Source: DATBFX01 sp036558305
GTDB lineage: Bacteria > Chloroflexota > Chloroflexia > Thermomicrobiales > UBA6265
NCBI GenBank assembly: GCA_036558305.1
Contig: DATBFX010000029.1
Location: 1 to 14,732, forward strand
Reading direction: 5' to 3'
Length of the DNA: 14,732 nt
The position numbers and the translations under genes were made by a program. This document shows positions 6,751 through 13,800 of the stretch, one piece after another. The notes beneath the pieces were generated by a model. The model made no database searches. It worked only from the letters and a program-made list of their open reading frames with translations, and was not told the DNA's origin. Within the stretch, counting starts at the first letter, position 1. Each line of letters begins with the position of its first letter.

Positions 6751-6805
6751 GGGCGGAAGGCGGAGGGACAAGCGGTGTTCGCCCCGCCCTCACCCGCCTT
6801 CCGCC
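6731..6805. repeat. 10-bp tandem repeat and GC-rich inverted repeat between sigma and anti-sigma genes
   Basis: Three near-copies of GGGCGG(A/G)TGA run from 6731 to 6760, covering the last sigma codons and stop. A perfect 15-bp inverted repeat pairs GGCGGGTGAGGGCGG (6742-6756) with 6784-6798. A second register pairs GGCGGAAGGCGG (6752-6763) with 6794-6805. The resulting hairpins sit in the 117-base gap ahead of the anti-sigma start and could attenuate read-through, stabilise the sigma message, or be an inserted repeat. No T-tract. Confidence 0.6.
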
Positions 6806-6867
6806 TTATGCTTCGACGTGTATTTTTTCGGTGGGCAAGGTCCTCTTCTTGGGAAAGAGGAGTGGCG

Positions 6868-7488
6868 ATGAACGAGCATCCGGGGTTCGACGAACTGCTG
6901 GCGCATGCCTTTGGCGAGGTGGATGAGACGAGGGCGTCGGGGATCGCCGCGCACGTCGCCACGTGCGCCGAATGCGCCGCGGTACTGGCGAGGGTCGATC
7001 TGGTGCGGGCGACGGTGCGCGCCGATGCGGCGTTGGTGCCATCGGACACGGCGTTGGCGCGAGTCAGGGGGTTGACGGTTAGGCGGGCGCGAGCGAGACC
7101 GGAGTCGGTCTCGGCGTTCGCGTCGCCGAAGCGAGTCGTCGCGTCGTTGACCTTCGACGGTCGATCGGCCGCTGCGTTCGCCGGTTTGCGGGGAGGGGCG
7201 GCTCCGTACGTTTTGCGCTATGCCCTGGACGCACTCGACCTCGATCTGGAGATCGAACCGACCGGCGATGAAGCCAAACGCCGGCGGGTGACGGGGCAGG
7301 TCAGCACACCGGAACCGGTCGGGCCGCTCCCGGTTGCCTTCGCCGAAGCGGGGAGCCTGCGACCGGTTCTCGAACTGGCGACCGACGACGACGGCATGTT
7401 CTTCGCGGAGGTGCCGGCCGGCACCTACGACCTGCTGATCCAACTCGACGATTCCCTGGTCGTCGCACCGAGCCTGGAGATGGGGTGA
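6868..7488 (+). CDS. Soluble ZAS-type anti-sigma factor candidate with C-terminal beta domain
   Basis: A 206-residue protein. The N-terminus has the zinc-binding anti-sigma motif His29-x3-Cys33-x2-Cys36 (HVATCAEC) within the helical ASD layout (FDELLAHAFGEVDE before it, a helix after). Proteins with this motif bind and sequester ECF sigma factors, and the gene directly follows one. No transmembrane helix is visible, so it should be cytoplasmic, unlike many ZAS anti-sigma factors. After an Arg/Ala-rich linker (about 70-95), the C-terminal part is beta-rich; residues near 150-206 (FAEVPAGTYDLLIQLDD) read like a carboxypeptidase-regulatory-like sandwich. This half could be the sensor or a substrate of the CHAT protein. 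The start at 6868 has AGAGGAG five bases upstream; the frame is open from 6775 but that stretch is the repeat. Its stop overlaps the CHAT start by four bases (GTGA). Confidence 0.82.
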   Translation: MNEHPGFDELLAHAFGEVDETRASGIAAHVATCAECAAVLARVDLVRATVRADAALVPSDTALARVRGLTVRRARARPESVSAFASPKRVVASLTFDGRSAAAFAGLRGGAAPYVLRYALDALDLDLEIEPTGDEAKRRRVTGQVSTPEPVGPLPVAFAEAGSLRPVLELATDDDGMFFAEVPAGTYDLLIQLDDSLVVAPSLEMG

Positions 7489-10319
7489 ACGACGCGGTGG
7501 TCGACCCGGCCACGCTCCTGCTCGAGTTGATCGACATCCCGGCCGACCGCCGATCCGACCGGCTCCGCTCCGCGGGGCCGGTCGAGGCGCTGCTGGTCGC
7601 CATGGGCGATCAGGCAGAGCGGATGGCGACGGTCGACGCCGGGCAAGCAGTCGGGCTCGCCGCCCTGGTCGTCGAACTCGCGGACGAAGTGGGGGGAGCC
7701 CATTCGCGCGCCAGGGCGCGGCGCGCCCTGGCGCAGACGCTTGCCTACGGCGGTCGATTTCCGGAGGCGCTGGTGCGGTGTGAGGAAGCCGCGGCGATCG
7801 CGGCCGCCGCGGGTGATCGCGTCGAATCGGCTCGATGCCGGCTGGCGTCGTTGCACGCGCTGGCGCACCTCGGACGCTTTTCGGAGGCGGTCGCGGCGGG
7901 AGAAACGGCGCGGCAGGTATTCCTCGACGCCGGCCAACCGGCGTTGGCCGCCCGTGCCGACCTCAACCTGGGTGCCGCCTACGCGATGCGTGACGAGCCG
8001 CGGACCGCGCTCGTCCACTTCGACCGGGCCAGACCGGCACTTGCCGCGGAACCGCCACTCCTCGCCCAATTGGAGAGCAACCGGGGCAATGCGCTGATGA
8101 GTCTCGACGACTTCACCGGCGCGGCGGCCGCCTTCCGTGCCGCGGTGGCGTCGTTTGCCGCCAGCGGCCAGCATCTGGCCGCCGCGATCGCCGAGGGGAA
8201 TCTCGCCTATCTCGCCACGCGCCAGGGGCTGCTCCCGGCCGCGCTCGGACATTTCGAGCAAGCGCGCCGCCACCTCGAAACCGACGAGGCGCCCTCTCAC
8301 CTGGCGCGGGTGCTTGCCGAGCAGGCGGCGGCCTTGGCCGTCCTTGGTTTGCCCGCCGACGCACACGACACGTACGCACGGGTCATCCCAACACTGGATA
8401 CCCTCGGTCTCGCGGTCGAGGCTGCCGAGGCGCGGGGGGCGCACGCCGGCGTGCTGTTGCGACTCGGACGGCGGGAGGACGCCGAGGCGAGGCTGGTCGA
8501 GGCCGGCCACCGCTTCGACGCTCTCGGTCTGCCGGTCGGACGAGCCCGCGTCGATCTGCTGCGCGCGGAATCGCTGGTGGCCGGCGGCGATGCCGAGGGC
8601 GCGCAGCGGATGGCCGAAGGCGGGATCGCCGGGCTCGGCGATCGCCCCGTCGAACGGGCGATGGCCCTCGCCCTCCTGGCGCGCATCACCCTGGCGAGGG
8701 GAGACGAGGCGGCGACCGAAAACGCGCTGCGAACCGCGCTCGGCATCGCCGACCGCTACGCGCTGGCACCGGTCCTGGCGGATCTGTACCACACCCGGGG
8801 CCGCCTGGCGCGCAGGCAAGGAAGGACGGCGGCGGCGCGGGAGGCGTTCCGGTCGGCGATCACCGCGATCGAGCGCGTCCGCGGAACGCTGCAGGCCGAG
8901 CGATTCCGGACCGCGTTTCTCGGCGATCGCCTGGCCGTCTACGGCGATCTCGCGCTGGCTTCCCTCGAGGCCGGGGGGGCGGCAGGGCTGGCCGAAGCCT
9001 TTTCGGCGGTCGAGCGATCCCGCGGTCGCGCATTGCTCGACCTCGTGGGTGGCGCGTTCGAGGCCGAGTCGGCAGCCGAGGACGCGGCCGGCGCTTCGCT
9101 TCGCGCTCGATTGGCGCAGGTCCGCGCGGAATTGAACTGGCACTACAGCCGGTTGGCGGAACTCGGTCCGGGGGCGCCGCCACCCGACCGCGCGTGGCAG
9201 GAAGCGGTCCGCGACCGCGAGCGCGAGGCCGAACGGTTGGAGGGACGACTGGCGGCGACGCGCGGCATCGTGGACCTCGCGGCACTGCCGGTCGGAGTTG
9301 CCGAGACAATGGCCGTGGTTCCCGCGACGGGGGCGGCGATCGCCTACTTCGTCGCCGGGGACGAAGTGCTGGCGTTTCTGGTGCGTGCCGGCAACGTGCG
9401 CGTCTACCGCGGGCTGGCGACAGCCCGCGAGGTGGGGGAGCGGATCCGGCGATTTCGCTTCCAGGTGTCGCGCGCGCTCGCCGGTCCGGTCGAGGCCGGC
9501 CGTCGTGCCGAGCGGTTGCTCGCCGACGCCCGGCGCGAATTGGCGGCGCTCTATGCGCTCTTGCTGGCACCGCTGCGCGACGACTTGTCGGACGTCGATC
9601 GGATCGCCGTCGTTCCGAACGGGCTGCTGCACGCGATCCCGTTTCACGCACTCTGGGACGGCGAGCGGTACCTGATCGAGCGCTCGGCGGTCGTCGCCGC
9701 GCCGAGCGCAAGTCTCCTCGTCCATCTGACGACGCCACGAGCGGCAGTACCGACCGCGGGACGCGCCCTCGTCGTCGGTGTCGAGGACGAGTTGACGCCG
9801 GAAATTCCGCGCGAGGTCGCCCGCGTTGCCGGCGCGTTGGGATCCGTCGACCGGCTCGTCGGCGCGGACGCGACCTCCGAGCGGTTCGCCGTCGCGGCGA
9901 GCGGCGCCCGGCTCGTCCACTTCGCCGGTCACGGTCGCTTCTCCCCAGACCATCCGACCAGCGCGGGTTTGCGCCTCGCCGATCGCTGGTTCACGCCGCG
10001 CGATCTGGCGGGGCTGCGGCTGCGGGGAGCCCACGTGACGCTGAGTGGCTGCGAGACCGGGCGCACCGCCGTCGCCGCGGGCGACGAACTGCTCGGATTG
10101 GTTCGCGGCATATTGTCGGCCGGGGCCTCGTCGCTCCTCGTCAGTCTGTGGCCGGTCCACGACGAGCGAACCGCCGATCTGATGGCCGATTTCTACGATC
10201 GGTGGCGGCACGAGGAATCGATCGCGCGGGCCTGGCAACTCGCGCAACAGGCTGCCATCGTGCGCGACCCGCACCCGGCGGTCTGGGCTCCCTTTGTGTG
10301 CATGGGTGGTCTCGCGTAA
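7485..10319 (+). CDS. TPR-CHAT protein, caspase-like peptidase of a sigma/anti-sigma operon
   Basis: A 944-residue cytoplasmic protein with no signal peptide or membrane helix. About residues 75-475 are tetratricopeptide repeats (for example ARAALAQTLA-type helices, GRFPEALVRCEEAAAIA, GRFSEAVAAGETA). A connecting helical region follows (ERFRTAFLGDRLAVYGDLAL; ERSRGRALLDLV), then a charged coiled-coil-like stretch at about 545-595. The C-terminal CHAT domain (about 640-944) shows VVPNGLLHAIPFHALWDG, then LVHFAGHGRF with catalytic His816 and TLSGCETG with catalytic Cys856, then SAGASSLLVSLWPVHD. The dyad is intact, so peptidase activity of the separase/caspase clan is expected. GTG start with GGAG five bases upstream, overlapping the anti-sigma stop, implies translational coupling. 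The TPRs may bind the anti-sigma or an activating signal. It is not Csx29: no type III-E CRISPR genes are here. Confidence 0.93.
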   Translation: MNDAVVDPATLLLELIDIPADRRSDRLRSAGPVEALLVAMGDQAERMATVDAGQAVGLAALVVELADEVGGAHSRARARRALAQTLAYGGRFPEALVRCEEAAAIAAAAGDRVESARCRLASLHALAHLGRFSEAVAAGETARQVFLDAGQPALAARADLNLGAAYAMRDEPRTALVHFDRARPALAAEPPLLAQLESNRGNALMSLDDFTGAAAAFRAAVASFAASGQHLAAAIAEGNLAYLATRQGLLPAALGHFEQARRHLETDEAPSHLARVLAEQAAALAVLGLPADAHDTYARVIPTLDTLGLAVEAAEARGAHAGVLLRLGRREDAEARLVEAGHRFDALGLPVGRARVDLLRAESLVAGGDAEGAQRMAEGGIAGLGDRPVERAMALALLARITLARGDEAATENALRTALGIADRYALAPVLADLYHTRGRLARRQGRTAAAREAFRSAITAIERVRGTLQAERFRTAFLGDRLAVYGDLALASLEAGGAAGLAEAFSAVERSRGRALLDLVGGAFEAESAAEDAAGASLRARLAQVRAELNWHYSRLAELGPGAPPPDRAWQEAVRDREREAERLEGRLAATRGIVDLAALPVGVAETMAVVPATGAAIAYFVAGDEVLAFLVRAGNVRVYRGLATAREVGERIRRFRFQVSRALAGPVEAGRRAERLLADARRELAALYALLLAPLRDDLSDVDRIAVVPNGLLHAIPFHALWDGERYLIERSAVVAAPSASLLVHLTTPRAAVPTAGRALVVGVEDELTPEIPREVARVAGALGSVDRLVGADATSERFAVAASGARLVHFAGHGRFSPDHPTSAGLRLADRWFTPRDLAGLRLRGAHVTLSGCETGRTAVAAGDELLGLVRGILSAGASSLLVSLWPVHDERTADLMADFYDRWRHEESIARAWQLAQQAAIVRDPHPAVWAPFVCMGGLA

Positions 10320-10345
10320 TCGGTCGGCGGCAGGTCGCGTCGCAT

Positions 10346-10368
10346 CTCCGCGTGTAGACCGCGCGGAG
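10346..10368 (+). terminator. Weak hairpin after the CHAT gene
   Basis: CTCCGCG (10346-10352) pairs with CGCGGAG (10362-10368) around a 9-base loop, 27 bases after the CHAT stop. There is no T-tract. It is a possible operon terminator. The remainder of the 181-base gap to the next gene holds one small CGCCG/CGGCG hairpin near 10420 and a weak TTGCGG-N17-TTACGC promoter-like pair (10424-10452). Confidence 0.3.
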
Positions 10369-10500
10369 CGGCGTGCCCACGCTCGTACCCCGGTGCGCGG
10401 CATCGAAGACCCGAACCGCCGCCTTGCGGCGATCCGCCCGCCCCGTTTACGCTGACAGCCGTCTGGCAAGCCGCGCACTCGGTGAAGGGAGCCCGCCGCC

Positions 10501-12063
10501 ATGAAGACGACCTACGACGCCCTGATCGTCGGCGGCGGACACAACGGGCTCGTCGCCGCCTGTTACCTGGCAAAGACCGGGTTCTCCGTCTGCGTGCTGG
10601 AGCGGTACCACGAGGTCGGTGGCGCGGCGTTCACGCAGGAGATCCATCCGGGGTTCCATCTTTCCGAGGGGTCGTACGTCCTCTCGCTGATGCCGCGCCA
10701 AATCCTCGACGAGCTCGGCGCGTGGGAGGGGATCCACCTCATCCACCGCAACCCGCGCTTCTTCATGCCCTTCCCGGACGGGCGCTCGCTCACCGCCTGG
10801 GAGGACGAGGATCGCTTCCTCGACGAGATCGCCGGCTTTTCCAAGAAGGACGCGGCGAACTACCCGCGCTACGACGCGTTCGTCGAGCGGGCATCGGCGG
10901 TGATGGACCGCTTCATCCTCCGGCAGCCGCCGAGTTTTGCCGAGTTCGCCGCCGAGTTCCGGTCGCCGGAGGAGGCGCGGATTTTCCAGAAGATGGTCTT
11001 GGGATCGGCCGCGGACGTCGCCGAGTACTTCTTCGAGAGCGAGGAGATGCAGGCGGTCGCCTGCGCGTTCGGACTGATCGGCACCTTTCGCGGTCCGCGC
11101 GACGCCGGGACCGCGTACGTCAAGCTCTACCACGCGATGGGCAACGTCACCGGCAAGCGCGGTCAGTGGGCGTACGTCCGGGGCGCGATGGGCGCGGTCA
11201 GCCGGTCGTTGAAACACGTCGCGCTCAAGGAGGGCGTGTCGATCCGGACGAGCGCCGAGGTCGCCCGTATCTGCGTCGAGGACGGACGCGCCACCGGGGC
11301 GGTGACGATCGACGGCGAGGAGTTCCACGCCAAGACCGTGCTCTCCAACGCCGATCCGCAGCGGACCTACCTGAAACTGGTCGAGCGGGCGGCGTTGCCA
11401 ACCGACTTCGCCGCCGACGTCGAGGCAATCCAGATCACTTCGCCGGTGATGAAGATCAACCTCGCACTGTCCGAGTTGCCGCGCTACGTCGCCGCCGGCG
11501 ACGACCAGCGGCGGGCGCAAACCGGCGGTGTGTTCATCGGTCCTAGCATCGACTACTTCCAACGGGCGTACGAGGACGCCCGCAACGGCCGCCCGTCGGA
11601 TTTCCCCTTCTTCAGCATCCACACGCAATCGGCCGTCGACCCGACGGTCGCGCCCGAGGGCAAGCACACGCTCTCGATCTTCACCCAGTACTTCCCGTAC
11701 GACCTCGCGGATGGCACCTGGGAAGAGCGGCGCGAGGAGATCGCGGATCATGCGATCGGGCGCTTTGCCGAGTACGCGCCGAACATCGAGGGGGCGGTGA
11801 TCGCCCGGCAGGTGCTGGCGCCGCCCGACATCGAGACCCGCTTCGGTCTTACCGGCGGCCACATCTTCCAGGGCGAGCTGGTTCCCGAGCAGGCGTTCGA
11901 CCTCCGACCCGTCCCCGGCAGCGCGACCTACGAGGGACCGATCCGTGGTCTCTACCTCTGCGGTGCCGGCGCCTGGCCGGGCGGTTGCGTGATGGGGGCG
12001 CCCGGTCACAACGCCGCCCAGGAGGCGATCGCCAACCTCAAGGCGAAGCGGCACGACCTCTGA
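10501..12063 (+). CDS. FAD-dependent oxidoreductase, phytoene desaturase / PYROXD2-like
   Basis: A 520-residue flavoprotein of the amine-oxidase/phytoene-desaturase superfamily. The N-terminal dinucleotide-binding motif is ALIVGGGHNGLVAACYLAK (GGGHNG at 11-16) with VCVLERYHEVGGAA following, the usual Glu-Arg...Gly-Gly pattern. The C-terminal FAD segment is GLYLCGAGAWPGGCVMGAPG (about 483-502). Length and these motifs agree with the PYROXD2/CrtI-like group annotated as NAD(P)/FAD-dependent oxidoreductase; carotenoid function is not implied because no crt genes are nearby. Reaction and substrate are unknown. No signal peptide. ATG start with GAAGGGAG about nine bases upstream. It stands alone: 181 bases after the CHAT gene and convergent with the next gene, 25 bases from its stop. 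Confidence 0.9.
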   Translation: MKTTYDALIVGGGHNGLVAACYLAKTGFSVCVLERYHEVGGAAFTQEIHPGFHLSEGSYVLSLMPRQILDELGAWEGIHLIHRNPRFFMPFPDGRSLTAWEDEDRFLDEIAGFSKKDAANYPRYDAFVERASAVMDRFILRQPPSFAEFAAEFRSPEEARIFQKMVLGSAADVAEYFFESEEMQAVACAFGLIGTFRGPRDAGTAYVKLYHAMGNVTGKRGQWAYVRGAMGAVSRSLKHVALKEGVSIRTSAEVARICVEDGRATGAVTIDGEEFHAKTVLSNADPQRTYLKLVERAALPTDFAADVEAIQITSPVMKINLALSELPRYVAAGDDQRRAQTGGVFIGPSIDYFQRAYEDARNGRPSDFPFFSIHTQSAVDPTVAPEGKHTLSIFTQYFPYDLADGTWEERREEIADHAIGRFAEYAPNIEGAVIARQVLAPPDIETRFGLTGGHIFQGELVPEQAFDLRPVPGSATYEGPIRGLYLCGAGAWPGGCVMGAPGHNAAQEAIANLKAKRHDL

Positions 12064-12088
12064 GCAAGGCCATGCCACCACCCACGCA

Positions 12089-13048
12089 TCAGCTCGCGGC
12101 GCTGGGCTCCGGTGCCGCGGCGAACGCTTCGACGAGCGTTTTCAGATCGCGCTCGGACCAGGCGTCCGGATCGGCGTCCAGCACCTCCAGCCGATAGCGG
12201 CGCCGGCCGTCGTCCCACGTCGCCACCCGCGGCCATCGCTGCTCTGGATCGGCTTGCCAGAGGACGGTTCCGGCCGTGGTATCGAGAGGGTGCACACCCT
12301 GACCGGGCAGATCGAGCGGCGCGTCTTGGGCCGGGCGGACATCGAGCCGCAGCACAAGGTGCCCGGCACCCGTGAGGGCCAGCCGCACCGCGCCATCGTC
12401 CAGGCGTACGCCACTGGTGACGGCCAACTCCCGCGGCAGGGGATTCGGGCCTTCCTCCCAAGCCGGCAGCGGTGTCAGCTCCCCTGGTTTTGCTTTGACC
12501 GCCTGGAAGACGATTACTTCGCTGAAGTCGAGGCAATCGACCTGATAGGCATAGCATCCGGGGACGCGGACACGGGTGTACGACGGCCAGTTGCGCAAGC
12601 CAGGAGCGCCGACGATAACTCCGCCGTTCTCGAGCCGCATCTCCCGCACCGGGTCAGCGCCACCTTCGAAACGGACCTCGTGCAGCCCATCGAGCTGGCG
12701 GCCCCGCACGAGGATCGGTCCGGCGTAGTCGGGGGTGGCGGCCCAGAGCACCTTCAGGTAAAACCAGCCGCCGTCCTCGCGCCCGCCGCCGTAATTCATG
12801 ACCCCGTCGGGCCCCAGCGACGCAGGGTGCACCGGACCGTTGCCGGGTCCAAATCCGAGTTGTGGCGCAAACCGTTTCCCCTCCGATCGTGGGCAAAAAG
12901 CGCCCTCCTCGAGCGCCGGCAGATGGAGCGGCCGGCGCAGGCTATCCCAATCGGTGGTCTTCGTCATTTCCCGGCCAGCCGAGCCGGCGGGAAACAGCGC
13001 CAGGGTTGACCCGACCATCAGCGTACGGCGATCGATTCTGCCCGCCAT
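12089..13048 (-). CDS. Exported protein of unknown function (paralogue A)
   Basis: A 319-residue protein I cannot assign to a named family. The N-terminus has an Arg-Arg pair ahead of a hydrophobic stretch (IDRRTLMVGSTLALFPAGSA), compatible with a Tat-type signal, so export as a folded protein is possible. The mature part has no membrane helix. Notable segments are FCPRSEGKRF (about 50-60), GPDGVMNYGGGREDGGW, KVLWAATPDYAGPILVRG, and VRVPGCYAYQVDCLDFSEVIVF near 170; the C-terminus ends in a DDGRRRYRLEVLDADPDAWSE element. Cys residues occur in the first and fourth segments in both paralogues. A second copy lies 752 bases upstream on the same strand. The ATG at 13048 is chosen over the adjacent GTG because AGGAGG lies five bases before it. 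A small ORF (13048-13206) ends on this start as TGATG. The mostly beta composition is an impression only. Confidence 0.85.
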   Translation of the reverse strand: MAGRIDRRTLMVGSTLALFPAGSAGREMTKTTDWDSLRRPLHLPALEEGAFCPRSEGKRFAPQLGFGPGNGPVHPASLGPDGVMNYGGGREDGGWFYLKVLWAATPDYAGPILVRGRQLDGLHEVRFEGGADPVREMRLENGGVIVGAPGLRNWPSYTRVRVPGCYAYQVDCLDFSEVIVFQAVKAKPGELTPLPAWEEGPNPLPRELAVTSGVRLDDGAVRLALTGAGHLVLRLDVRPAQDAPLDLPGQGVHPLDTTAGTVLWQADPEQRWPRVATWDDGRRRYRLEVLDADPDAWSERDLKTLVEAFAAAPEPSAAS

Positions 13049-13206
13049 CACAGCCTCCTCTCCACTGCATCAAACGGCGACACGCGCAGATCAACAGAGG
13101 CAGCGAACAGACCGCAGCGCGGCGGCGTCTCGCGCAGCCTGGCGTACTTCAACCACCGTCGTACGTCGATCCTTCCTCTTACTTTCGGAGTTTGCAGCGC
13201 CGGCAT
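13048..13206 (-). CDS. Doubtful 52-codon ORF coupled to paralogue A
   Basis: An ATG at 13206-13204 with GGGAGGG about eight bases upstream opens 52 codons that end in a TGA overlapping the ATG of paralogue A (TGATG). The peptide is basic (PKVRGRIDVRRWLKYARLRE) with no recognised domain or signal. Codon use is mixed, with several AGA/AGG/CGA codons, unlike neighbouring genes. The ribosome site and stop-start overlap are its only support; it could be a leader ORF for translational coupling, or chance. Confidence 0.22.
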   Translation of the reverse strand: MPALQTPKVRGRIDVRRWLKYARLRETPPRCGLFAASVDLRVSPFDAVERRL

Positions 13207-13306
13207 CTGCGTTGCCCTCCCCTCAGGAGTCTAGCTCGTTCCGCCTTCTTGTCGCGGTCACTATTTGCTGCGCTCATGACCATTACCCCGTACAGACGGA
13301 GAAAGC

Positions 13307-13474
13307 CTACCGGTTCACCCGTGGGTCGGGCACGTCCCGCATCCCGTCGCCGACGAGGTTGCAGGCGACGATGGTAAGGGTGATCGTCGGGCCGGGATCG
13401 AGCATCAGTTCCGGCTTCGCTCCGCCGTCGCTCATCGGGAAGGAGTTCCGCTCATTGTCCCTGCCGCAGCTCGA
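13307..13474 (-). pseudogene. Remnant C-terminus of a DppC/OppC-type peptide ABC permease
   Basis: The frame from 13474 to a TAG at 13309-13307 encodes 55 residues. The last part, DPGPTITLTIVACNLVGDG followed by MRDVPDPRVNR, matches the well-known end of dipeptide/oligopeptide permease subunits (PGLAI..TV..FNLLGDGLRDALDPR). An in-frame stop at 13477-13475 cuts it off from anything upstream, and no other permease sequence, ATP-binding or substrate-binding gene is visible. The changes from typical residues (PGP for PGL, VPDP for ALDP) suggest decay. Preceding residues (SFPMSDGGAKPELML) may be part of it. A true small gene is unlikely. Confidence 0.6.
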
Positions 13475-13670
13475 TCACGTCGGTGAGGAAGGGGCTCCCA
13501 CCTTCGACCGAGACCGATTCCACTGATGGGGTCGCGAACCGAACGGTCCCGAGGTCGGACACCGCCGCGATGTTCCTCACCCCCGCCGGGTCAGGCGTTG
13601 CCGCGCCAATCGACCCGGACGGCGCGGCGAGGGCCGCCACGACGAGGACGGCGACGAACCGTCGCGTCAC
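13452..13670 (-). CDS. Possible small exported protein or gene fragment, unknown
   Basis: A GTG at 13670 with GGAGG three bases upstream opens 72 codons. Residues 1-23 look like a signal peptide (MTRRFVAVLVVAALAAPSGS). The remaining about 50 residues (for example VRNIAAVSDLGTVRFATPS) match no family I recognise. The gene sits in a decaying spacer and its 3' end overlaps the permease remnant in another frame, so it may be a truncated exported-protein gene rather than an intact one. Confidence 0.35.
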   Translation of the reverse strand: MTRRFVAVLVVAALAAPSGSIGAATPDPAGVRNIAAVSDLGTVRFATPSVESVSVEGGSPFLTDVIELRQGQ

Positions 13671-13800
13671 GCTCCTCCCGTCCGGCGCGCGGTCGGACCG
13701 CGCCGAGACCCGAGGGGTCGGCCGCCTGCTCGTTCAAGCGCCGGAGCGGCCGCCCCATCACCCGGTCCGTCGACTCCACCGACCGCGCCACGGGCATCCG

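Larger units (their letters stand above)
13049..13800. other. Gene-poor spacer between the two paralogues
   Basis: This 752-base stretch holds no confident intact gene. It contains a decayed peptide-permease tail (13307-13474), a 72-codon ORF with a signal-like start (13452-13670), and a possible leader ORF (13048-13206). Around 13230-13310 it is clearly less GC-rich than the surrounding genes. No transposase, tRNA, terminal inverted repeat or clear promoter was found. It looks like the remains of genes lost after or during duplication of the flanking paralogue. Confidence 0.6.

Noticed and set aside
6157..10319. Type III-E CRISPR Craspase locus (Csx29/Csx30/RpoE)
   Set aside because: No repeat array and no Cas effector (gRAMP/Cas7-11) in the window; the anti-sigma here is a ZAS protein and not Csx30-like. 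Only the logic is comparable.
10424..10452. TTGCGG-N17-TTACGC as promoter of the oxidoreductase at 10501
   Set aside because: Spacing is right but the -10 is a poor match; too weak to list as a feature.
7425..10502. A 1025-codon open frame on the minus strand, antisense to the CHAT gene
   Set aside because: It has no recognisable domain, is rich in Arg, Gly and Gln as expected of a GC-rich shadow frame, and the plus strand carries a clear TPR-CHAT protein.
10447..12081. A 544-codon minus-strand open frame antisense to the PYROXD2-like oxidoreductase
   Set aside because: Shadow frame; the plus-strand protein has clear FAD motifs at both ends.
12064..12088. A shared terminator between the convergent genes ending at 12063 and 12089
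   Set aside because: No inverted repeat of useful length in the 25-base gap.
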